In this document: positions 37,101 through 49,100 of the stretch, piece by piece | Position numbering within the stretch: position 1 is the first letter of the stretch | How the letters are laid out: each line of letters starts with the position of its first letter | NCBI GenBank assembly: GCA_963693305.1 | Contig: OY855903.1 | Coordinates: forward strand, 57,951,850-58,015,849 | DNA length: 64,000 nt | Origin: Meandrina meandrites | Taxonomy: Eukaryota; Cnidaria; Anthozoa; Scleractinia; Meandrinidae | Reading direction: 5' to 3' | Made by a program: the position numbers and the translations under genes | Notes under the pieces: generated by a model | Databases searched by the model: none | The model's input: only the letters and a program-made list of their open reading frames with translations | What the model was told of the DNA's origin: nothing

Positions 37101-40100
37101 CTTGTACTTGTAATGATGGTAAAGTAAATGAAAAGGAAAGATTTTTTCCTTAATCTTGCTCATATGGTACATGCCCTCGAGACTGCAGGGATCTCATTAG
37201 AAGGCAGGACCAGTACCAGTATACACAAGATACACAAGAGTCAGTACCTGCCTACTGGACATAAACAAATTCACTTCAAGCCTTCTTTTCTGCCTGCCTG
37301 TTCCTATCGGTGCCCTCTTATGTAAAAAAAAAATTAATGAAACCCCTGATTAACTGATGTAGCATAGATTTGACTGCTGAGATAAAAATGAATACCCAGT
37401 ATTTGTTTTTTAAATCATATAGGAATTCCATATCATGTTCATGTGACCACTGGAGATGTCAGAAATGCATCGACCAATGCACGAGTGTATGTCATCCTTC
37501 ACGGAGGGGAACATGGCGAAAGCAATAGTGGAAAACTCTGGTTACAAAATGAACAGAGAGACAACTTCCAAAAAGGAAGGACAGATATTTTCACTGTAGA
37601 AACAACAGAAATGTTAAGTCCATTGCATCATTTGACAATCGGCCATGACAACAGTGGACTTGGTTCAGGGTGGTACTGTGAGAAGGTATGAATATACGTA
37701 AATGTGTCCTTAAAAGCAAGCCTTTATTGCTTAGCCTGTTGTTCGATCTTCTCTCTCTTACTCCTCGTAGTCGTTTAGTGGTATGAAAAAATGGTGAAAA
37801 CCGACATTCACTGTTGTCGATAAAAGGATGCAGGTTACTCAGTATTGCTAAATTATGAGAGAACCATTTGTGTTGACAGGTGTTTGTTTGGCTTGCAGTT
37901 CAGTGCATGTGCAGAGATGGAATGTGTTGTTTCCTTTTTAACGACTGCAAATGACCGGCTATTAGGAAATTATGAAAATTAAAAGAAAATCAACCAACTT
38001 TGTGTTGGTGTGCCCCAAATCTTTAAGTGTCCATACTTCATTTTTCAAGCGTCCCATGTTGTTAATATAAGAGAATGGTGGCTCTTCCTATTATTGCATA
38101 GCTTCGGCTAGCAATGAATTACCCACCAACCAGTAGTGAGGAAAAGTAAAATATTCATATTATATGAGTGATATAGCTGTTTAATGCTTGAACGTTTGCT
38201 GTTTCCACCAACCAGCTGTTTGATCCATCAATATTGGCTCTTCCTATCATTGCAAAGCATGTGCCAGTCAGGATACCTTGCCAATAGCATGTACAGTTAT
38301 TTTTAGTTGTAAACAACTAAACTCAATCGATTCATAAGAGTATTGTCTCTATCAGGTGGTAGTTGACTGTCCAAGCAGTGGACACCAGCAGGTGTTTTTA
38401 TGTCAGAAGTGGCTTGCAGATGACGAAGGAGACCAGTTGATTGAGAGAGATCTTTATGAGTCCGAAGACATGAGGCTGAAAAGACGTCCAAGTATATTTA
38501 TAGTTATTTAGTTTTTGATTCTCTATAGTGTAGTCGTACTTGTGTTTGGGGGAGGCGCGGTGGCCTAATGGTTAGTGCGCTGGACTCCGGATCGGACGGT
38601 CCGTGTTCGAGCCCTGGCCGGGGCACTGCGTTGTGTTCTTGGGCAAGATACTTTACTCTCATAGTGCCTCTCTCCACCCAGGTGTATAAATGGGTACCGG
38701 CGAATTACTGCTGGGGGTAACCCTGCGATGGACTAGCATCCCATCCAGGGGGGAGTAGCAATACTCCTAGTCGCTTCATGCTACGGAAACCGGGATAAGC
38801 TCCCGCCTGATGGGCCCCTAGGCTCGTATGCAGACTTTTTTTTACTTGTGTTTGGTAATCGTTTGTCAATAAAAATTAATAGGAAGTGTTCAGTGATGAA
38901 ATAACTCAATTGTATAGACCAAGTTGACGGTAATTGCTGAAGACATTCTTACAGCACGTAGACTTGGTGTGCTAGTATTTTAACACTGGAAATGGCGGTA
39001 TACTGTGTTTCTATGCAGCTAGTATATAAAACACTGTTATGACCCTGATTCCGAGTCAGCGTTTTACCAACACCCGTAATTTCACGTTGTTGTTTTGCCA
39101 AGAGTGGCTAGGAAAATGTAAGTTTTTTTTAATTAGGGGTGGACCTCAAAAGGGGAGGGGCTTTTTACAAGGTAGATATTCAGTGTGGTGAGTGGGAAGG
39201 AGTGAGGTACGAGGCTAATAGCAGGAATGCTTTGAAAATGTTCATGCCAATCAGAAACAAGTCTTAAGCTTAGCCCAGGTTGAAGACTGGAATTCACCCT
39301 CAACTAGTACCTCTGACTAAGTAAGAGTTCTTTTTTTGTAGAAACGGTTTGGAATGTTTGGGTGTGGACAAGTGACATGAGAGGTGCTGGTACGGATGCT
39401 AATGTGTTCATGACGCTGTATGGAGACAAAGGAAAGACAGATGAAGTACAGCTTGGTAATGCCACTGATAACTTTGAACAAGGACAGCTGGACAAGTTTA
39501 AGGTAAGTTGAATTTATTTATTGTTGCCGTAGTTCAGTGTGCATATAAATTTGATGTAAATTTTAATTTGTCCCTCTAAGCAGCTAGTTAAGATGTTAAC
39601 TGTAAACATTTTTGTCACTATGGTAAGATGTACATGTAACCTCATAACAACACTTGTTGGGAAACATCAGTAAACGTTTAAGAAATTGGCTACCACTTCA
39701 GAACTCGGCAGAAGAGTATGGATGTTCAAAACGGGCTTCGATTGAATTAGGTTATGAACTTCATAAATGATTTCTATTAGTTAGACAACCTTGTCATAAA
39801 AACCTATTAAAAATGTTGCAACGAACATGCATTTTAATTTGTCTCACTTTTTAATTATTAGGTTGAGCTTACAAGTGTTGGCAAGCCATACAAGCTGAGG
39901 ATACGGCATGACAACTCAAAGTCATTTTCTGACTGGCACTTGGAGAAGGTTGGTTGGGATGCTGAATAAACCATGTTCTTAGCAATTTTTTTACCGGGGG
40001 GGGGGGGGGGGGGGCATATGCCTGCATGAAACTACTTTGTTTTGACCAGCAAGTAGACTTGGTTTTATGTGTGACTTCAACCTCATAGTGTTCAGCATGG

Positions 40101-43100
40101 TTTAGCTAAATGTCATTTGTGTAACTGAAACCAAAGAAATCTTGACCGTGGCAACTAAAACGATTACTGGACTCGTCTAAACCTTTTGATAATGTTCCAC
40201 GAACATGAACTATTATAGCACCCTTGGTAATTACGATTTTGGTCATTGGACCTTAGGCATGTGTCATACATGTTGAATGTAGTTTGTACCAATAAGGTGA
40301 ATTGCCAATAAGGCACATTTAAGTCAAATCAAATTTGACATAAAGGACGTACATGTAGCTTGACAGAAATGTTTAATTTGCTTCGGTATAGATCCAAATG
40401 GAGAATGCCAAATCAAGTATCAAGTGTTCTTACAAGTGTAACCGCTGGCTGTCAAAGAGCGAGGACGACCACCAGATTATTCGTGAACTGCCAGCAGTCA
40501 TCCAAGGGAAGGAACCTCTACCTGGTAACAACAAGTGTATTGTTTCTCACTTTCAAACCACTCTTCAAACTCTTACTTACCGTGTGGCCCCTTTAATGCC
40601 GTGAAGTTTAAGTAACTTGCCACGTGCATTTCTTTTTCAGTTCATGTGTACCATGTGTCTGTGTACACGGGGGACAAGCGTGGTGCTGGCACAGACGCCA
40701 AAATTTTCCTTAATATTTTTGGAGAGTTAGGTGACACTGGTGATCGACCTTTGGAAGAATCTAAAACTAACAAGAACAAGTTTGAGAGAAACCAGGTAAT
40801 TCAAATAACCTTTCTTAAGTTCTTGTGATTTCCACCAAGGGAGAAAGAAGAAAGAAGTTCTAAAGTATATCGAACGATCTTTCTCGTGAGCCTACGTTGT
40901 TGTTAACATTTTGCATTTAGACCTTTAATCAATTTTAAAAACAGATATGATAAAGTAGAATCCTGATTTCTGGAACCCCACTTTTTTTCTGAATCTCCCG
41001 TCATATTCAACCAAAAGCAGTTTCCTTTCGCTCAGTTGTAATTTTACCCCTGATTTCTCGAACTACCGGGTTTTCGAGCGAATTTTCGTTCCCCTGTGAG
41101 GTTCGAAAAATCTGGATTTCATTGCTCTTAGAATAAGCATGCAAAATTTCGTAATCCCAAGTTTGAAAGGAAGCTGGTCGTAGACCTGTATTCAAAAATT
41201 GCAACATGTTTAAGTTTGCGCGCAAAGCCACAAGTGTCTACATCCTGACGTTTTTCAAAAGCAAATGTCTCGTGCAGTATTCAACGAATTCCTCTCATAC
41301 TTGCTGCAGTTACTAAATGCCGCAATCTGTATCAATTTATCGTATCAAAAGTGTGGCGTCCCAAATATAATTTTCGATATCATCGTGTCAAAAAGCCCAT
41401 AATTTATGTAACTCTCGAAATAACTGGAAAAGCTTTCCATGTCACAGCCCAACTCAAATCTATTAAACTCTTGAACAATTAATTTTTTGTAACTTCTAAG
41501 GTGGATGAATTCCTTATCGAGGCAGTATCACTAAAGAATCTTGAAAAAGTCCGTGTGGGCCATGATTCGTCTGGGCCAGGATCAGGATGGTTCTTAGATA
41601 GAGTTGTCATAAAGGATCCAGAGGACAACACCAAGGAATATGTGTTCCCTTGTAACAGGTAACCTTGGTATATTCATTTTTTTAAAAAGAATAATCTCCT
41701 TTCCTTTAATAATAATAAGAGGTCCAGTTGTTTATTCCAGGATATGCGACAAATTCGAAGACAGTCTGCGTTTCAGCCAAGTGGTCCAAAAAAGCCGTAC
41801 TTATCACTGGTTTCAAGCGACTAGGAGTATTTCACCAACCTCCCCACTCCTGGGCAGAATATTTCAGCAAAACATTACTAATTCACACCAACAAAACATG
41901 TTTAGTTAAACCAGGCTTCAGAAAATGAAAATCAGCAACAGACAACTGACGGACTAAATTTTACATAGGGTTCAAGTATGCTCTAGCTTGTGCTTTCATT
42001 GTGCTAAATTTGAAGTCGATAAACATCAGTCAGCACCTTCCATGAAGAAAACAATTTTAAACCGTGTTTAACTAAACAACATTTAAACATGTTTAAGCTT
42101 TGGTGTGAATGGGGTATTAGACATTTGAGAAAACGCCAGGTGAATACTTTTTGTAACCTTCTGGCTTTTTGCTGTTGTCAGGTGGCTTGCAAAGGATGAG
42201 GATGATGGACTAATAGTCAGAGAGCTTCCTCTTGGTGGCACAAGTCTACTGAATAGTACGTTTCATTGACACTTACATGAAGTGGTTTTGATGCAGTCAC
42301 TCTAGCAATAATGGCCGGGAAATCTTGATGTTAATCGTGCAACTGGCAGTGAATAAGTGGTGTTTATTTTCTTTCTAGCCACGTCATATCTTGTGTCGGT
42401 GAAGACTGGAGACGTGCGTGGTGCCGGAACAGATGCCAATGTGTTCGTTCAAATATTTGGCGCCAAAGGTGACACTGGTAAATTACAACTGAGAAGCGCT
42501 GAAAACACGAAAAACAAGTTTGAACGAGGCAGGACTGACCAGTTTGCTCTTGAGGCTGTGGACATTGGAAAGGTGGGTAACATTTATCTTAAGTTGTAAA
42601 ATTGATCTTCACTTTGCGGAGTAGTGATGACTAACTTGATACGTGTGTATAAATAACGTGTCTGCATGCTTTTGTTCAGATTGAAATGTTGCGCATCTCA
42701 CATGACAACAAAGGAAGTGCCGCTGGCTGGTTTCTTGATGACGTCACGGTGGACATACCTTCACGTGGTGACCACGTGGTTTTTCCATGTCACCGCTGGC
42801 TGGCTGATGATGAAGATGATGGCAAGATTGAGCGGGAATTGTACCCAGGACAGCAAACTCATTCCAATCCAAGTAATTACTTTTTTTCTGATTTGTACAA
42901 CGTGGGCATTGTGAGAAATAATATTTTATTTGGTTCACGTCTTGTTTTTTTTTTTTGAAGCCGCTCTTAGCTGTACCTGTGTAATGGTAATGGTTCTTCT
43001 TAGTTTTTATTTGGATTTAAATAGGTTAATTTGAAAATATTCTCCTGCATTTAGATTATTTATTATTCTACAGTGTAGTCACTACCTGTCTTGTCATTGG

Positions 43101-46100
43101 CTAAGAGCCTACAGTTAATTCTGGGAATCAGCGCAACCTACATATCTAATCTGTTCGGCTTTGGCTGATAACACTTACCTCGACCTTGATTATCCCTTAT
43201 ATCACAAAACTCATCCAGTAATTGTTTATTATGAGCCCTATGAAGGGCGTGATGCGAACCATCTCACTGTATTTTTTTCTCTCTGTGTGAGTAGAAATCC
43301 CTCACGAGGTAATAGTCTACACTGGTGACGTCAGAGGAGCCGGAACAAACGCCAATGTGTTCCTTGTCATGTATGGCGAGAATGGCAAGTCAGACCAGTT
43401 TGACCTGAGAAACAAGTCCGACAACTTTGAGAGAGGCCAGGCTGACAAGTTCAAAGTAAGTTTTTACCAAGGAAAAGGCAGGTAAAGTTAGGAATCAAAT
43501 CAAGCCAGGAATTCTTGTTTTTATCCACTTACCAGAAAAAGGCATCAAAATTAATACACTCCAATTGTGATTTTAGCATAGCTCAGAGGGTTTGTTGTAG
43601 CTTCTTTTCAGTAGCTGTAGCTGAAAACGTCTTATTTTTTTAGCCTTTTTTTGCCAGAAGTACGCAAGTCGCCGAGGAGGCGTCATCATTAAGTCTGAAT
43701 CACGGCTTTTTTGATCCTGTTCCACAATAATTTAAATGCGTGTTACTCATCTTCTTTAAAATCTTGCAGGTGGAGTGCGAAGATATCGGACCTCTGGTGA
43801 AAATTCGTATTGGCCATGATAACAATGGAATGCGGTCGGCATGGTTCTTGGAGAAGGTAAACTTTAACCTCATTCACTTTTATTTTGAATCTTATTAGTA
43901 TTGTGCATTGTGTAGCGCTTACATGATGTTCTTTTTACACCTGACATCGCAAAGGTCGAAATTCGCCGCGTGAAGCCTGAGGAGAAGGAACCGCGTAAAA
44001 AGCGGAGGAAGTCTGGGGACGTGGAAGAGATGGGTGATGGTGATGACTTCAACTACCTGTTTGTGTGTAACCGCTGGCTTGCTCGTGATGAGGACGACGG
44101 GCAGATCGTGAGAGAACTGGTACCCGTGGACGTCAGTGGGAAACCAAGGCGAAGCTCATTAGCAGGTAAAGTAAACGCAATCATGATAAAAAAAAATAGT
44201 TCGAAGTCACATTTATTAATTTGTAAAACCACGATATCTTATTTTCAAGTTGCTTAAGTTTGATTGCCAGTTTGGACGTCCAAAAACCTTCACGAGCGAA
44301 ACGTCTAATATTTGAGCCAAAAAGTTCGTTTATGTAAAGTCACTGGTTGGTTGTGGTCGGTTTGAAATTTTCGCGCGCATATGACAACCCCACATACTAT
44401 ACAAATCCCTGTTGAGCTTCTTTATTAGTACAGATTGTTTTGGTGGTCCAACTTGGACTATTTTCTTGTAGGAGACGAACTGGGCGAGCGAAGAAAAACG
44501 TCCGAATTGGTGTGTTACTTTACAATGAAATCTGCTGTGTGATGTCTTTTTTTGGCGTAACACTGCCTGTTTTGCTATCACAAAACCGTTTACAGCCTGA
44601 ATACGCCATGTGTTACAAATGAAACTGATCTTTTTTTTAATCCTTGTTAGAAAACACTTACCGTGTGCATGTGTTTACTGGGGACGTTTCCAGTGCTGGG
44701 ACGAATGCTAACGTGTTCATCTGCGTGTTCGGTGAGCTTGGTGACACTGGGGAACGAAAGTTGGAAAAATCCGAGACTCACATGGACAAGTTTGAAAGGA
44801 ATAATGTAAGTAATGCGTTCTGTCTTTCCTATACTAAATAAAAAGCGAAAGTTATGTGGATGTACCTGCTTTTATAGTTCCGAAAGAAGCTCATGGACGT
44901 TAGTGTTCTGTGAAATAAGTGTGTGAACGAAAAGGAAGTAGGTTGTGGGAAGTAAAGAAATTGAAGGCGACAAGTAATGGAATGGAGCATGTTGGAACTG
45001 TGATTTTAGCTGGTTGTGTCACGTTTGCGTCACGCTTTGCCAATGTCACGCCTTATGTAGCATACGTTGTATTCTCTTGTGAGTGATTGTTTCTCCTTAC
45101 AATATCGACACATTGCCAAGCAGACACGTGAGGAGAATTAAGAATATCATCAACTAAAATTCTCAAAACTAAAAAGAAATGTCTGATGGAAGGAGAATAT
45201 CTCTTTTTAGATTTTGAGACCTAAAACGGCTGTAAAAATGTCATTCGTTTAATTGTTTAACTTGATATTACATGGATATGTTGTGGTTGAATGTTATCTT
45301 TGGTTCAGTTGTTGTTTTTTTTCTTTTTTTCATATTTATTATCACATATTACCATACAGAAAAACAAAAAAACAAAAACAAACAAAAGTTAAAGCAAGGA
45401 TAAAACTGAACCACAATAGATACATTTTTAACGACTTTTTTTCCCGGATTTCCACAGGAGGATATTTTTTCGTTCAATTGTATCAACCTTGGTCCACTGA
45501 GCAAAGTCAAAGTTTGGCACGATAACAGTGGATTGAAGTGTGCCTGGCATCTGGACAGGATTGAGATCCAAGATAAACTAGCCGAGGAGAATTACGTCTT
45601 CCCGTGCAACCGCTGGCTAGCGACGAGCGAAGACGACGGTCAGATTTGCCGCGAACTTGTTGTTGTTGATGAGCGAGCTCTGAAACTGGGAAGAAAAAGA
45701 ACTTTACACAGGAAAGCAAGCGTTGTTTCTAATGTGGATGGAGTTGATCTGGAGGCCAAAGGTTTGTGACCATTTCTTACGTTCTGAATGGCGAATTTTG
45801 TTATATGGTAGTATTCGTTAGTTAAGTTTCCTCAGAAACCCATAAGGGTTGAAACGCATAACTCCCTATGATTCGCATTGTACAAAGCGTTTGAACATTC
45901 GTTTTCATTAAGTACCATATTTGGAAAATCAAGAGAAAAAATTCAACCAATCAAAATTGCAATATCTGGATTAAATTCACAGCGCGCGCTAGCTCGCGCT
46001 AAATGGCGCAATCTTGTTTTTGAACAATTTGGGTTGAATAAAGTTAAATTTGGTTAAATTCTTCTGTTTCGTCGTCATTCATAGTCTGGAGAACTTCACT

Positions 46101-49100
46101 TGATACTGTATTGAATTTCTTCAGTTTCTGTAAGTAATTTACAGCGTTTTGGTCGAGATTCAAGTGACTTATCGCGAAACCGAAAATTTTGTTGCGTGTT
46201 CCGTTACGTGTGTAAATCATTCGCGTACAAACTCCTCGTGTTGCCAAATATGGTACTTGGCAAAACTGAATATTCGAACGCTGTGAACGCGCATTACACG
46301 TTTCAACTCCTTATGCGTTTCTGGTTTCCTCCAAAACAGTCTCTCTCTTTGCTCAAAAACATCGACAAGACAGTGAGGTTCAGAGAAATTCTGTCATACC
46401 TTGTGAATGGTGCTATCCTGGAAGCGATCAGCTTGATATGTTGTTACCGGGGCAATCTGCGTCAACCTTTGTTTCTTTACAAATTTGTTTTATGAAATAC
46501 AACTGGCGGAAATTAAACATTATGACGCATTAAAAATAGAAATTAACGTAAAGCAACCACAGTTAACAAGACTGACAAATGTATGGACGTCGGATTGATT
46601 TCAATTTAGAGGCGGAAACCAACAACAAACTTTTGACTCCCGGTCGAAATCGAACTGGGACCACAAGGATTTAAAACAATTTATCACGGCTATTCAAATT
46701 GTTGTAGACATTTTTCATGATTGTAAAAAGCTATATTTTCATTTTATATTGTTGTATATTTTGAATTACAGATGAAGAGCCACTTTTGCAGTGGAAAAAC
46801 TGTAATAAAGTCTTAATTATTATCATTATCATTAACATTATCATTATATCATTGTTTTTTATTTTTATTTTTATCAAATTGACGAAAGGTGGGCACTACC
46901 AAGCTCCCTTATAGCGTAATTGGAAATAAAAATAACAATTGAATAAAAAAAATACAGACTACCAACGTAGATGTAGATGTACAAAATTTGATGTACACAT
47001 GTTCATCTTAATCTAATGTGACTGTATTGTGATTCTTTTGAAGCTCGTATTACAACCTACGAAGTATCTGTTGTAACTGGTGACGTCAGAGGGGCCGGGA
47101 CCAATGCCAATGTTTATATCATTATGTATGGAGAGGAAGGAGATACGGGTGAGGGATGAGTGAAATAAGAATTTACTTGCCACACAGAACTAGATAGGCT
47201 TGTGTTGAACAGGAATTTGACGAAAAATGACTGATAGGAATATTTTTGTTTGAACGAAATTTGAACGTTTAGTCCATTTTAAAAGAAAAGTCTTCGCGGA
47301 GAACACGTTCATGCGTTGGGTTTGGCAAGGGGAGGGGAAGGGGTAACAAAGGGAAAAACATACGATTACACTGTGTTTTTGTAGGTAACAAATAAGTTGT
47401 ATATTTATTTTTGTCACCATTAAAGATCTCTTTTTTTGGAGGTTATTGTTGTTGGTGGTGGTTTGGGGGGTGGGGGGATGTTGGATGGTCCGTTCTGATT
47501 TCAAAACATTTCTTTTGTTTTTGTACATCAAGTTACATCTTAATCTTTTCTATATTGCTCCTGTAAGAAATTGTTAATTCATTGCTAATTCAGTATAAAC
47601 TTTTGTAATAGGACTTGGCATAATCGTGTTGTCTCTGCAAAATTGATGAGTAAGATTGTTTGTAATACATTTAAAATTTATTTGATACAATTGGGCTGTT
47701 TCTTAACAGGCAAAGTTCCTCTGAAAACCTCAAAAGCATTCAAGAACAAGTTTGAGCGTGGTCAGACAGATATCTTCAGTATTGACGCCAAAGTTGGAGA
47801 GGTTCAAAAGATAAGGTAAAACTTAAACACGCCAAAAGAATATGTAAAAAATTCTGTTTAGTTTTGACTCCTAATTTAGAGTTCTTTCTGTTCTTAATTC
47901 AAAAAGTAATTTCGGATTCAACACACAAGACCCGCAATCTTACAATCGAAATGTCAGTTTTTCAAATTCGGTTCGGCGTTTTCAAAGTTCAGTTGATATT
48001 TAACTAAGCTTTTATTACCACTACGCCTTGATCCCTAGGTTTATGTCAAGCGAGTTTCCTTTCAGGACCATTGAAAAATCCTCTGGGTGGATTTTTCGGG
48101 TTGTGCGACCAAATTATGATATTTTACATGTACTTATTTCACTTCAAACATGTTTTAAAGGGTGATATGATGACGAAACCTAAGCGGCCTTGATATACTC
48201 TCACTGCATGTAATATTTTTTCTTAAGTCAGAACCGTTTGGGTGGTTTGGATATGTGATTTTAATTGGCATAACAACCACACTACTCGTAATATCAACAT
48301 TTCAAGAAATATTTCAAACACTCCAGAGGGTGTTTCATCACATTTGCAAATACCTCCAAGTTCGTCAAAATACTCTGCTGCGCGTCGTATATTCAACTGC
48401 TTCTCGGTGTTTGGAAATGTGATGAAACAAACTCACAGTTCGTAACATCGACTTTTTAAATCAATGTTCTCGTTGTAGGATTGGCCACGATAACAAAGGT
48501 GGTTTCGCCGGTTGGTTTTTGGATAAGGTGATACTCGATGCTCCGTCGCTCGGTCAGCGGGTGGTGTTCCCGTGTGGCCGCTGGCTGGACAAAGACAAAG
48601 ATGACGGACAGTTGGAGAGAGAGCTGCTTCCTGGTGTGGACAGTGAGGAAGCGTACACACCATGTAAGGACATGATATCCACATCATAGCTCTCCGCTGC
48701 ATTACTAGATAATCTCTGTTTGCAAACGGTTCATTAAGAGGGAGCGTAGGATTGGGAAAAGCTAAATTTTTTTTAGACTTTTTGACATCTCGTTTTAAGT
48801 TGGTTATTTTAAAAACTTACCTTATTACAGGAAATTAACGCTTCATGAAATTAACGCGAATTTTCCAAATTTGCGTTAATTTAAGTCACGTTAATTTTTG
48901 TGAGCGTTAATTTCCGCGCCATTAATTAAGTGGAGCGTTAATTTGGATTTTTTTTAGCAATATTTTATCAGGATGGAGATCCACCAGTATCGTTGGCACT
49001 GAAAAGAACGCTGGAAGTAGCGAGATTCGTTTGGATTTTGGATTTTGTTAACTTATTAACAGTGTGTTACAATAAATTTGTTCCTGTTGTCTCTACAAGT

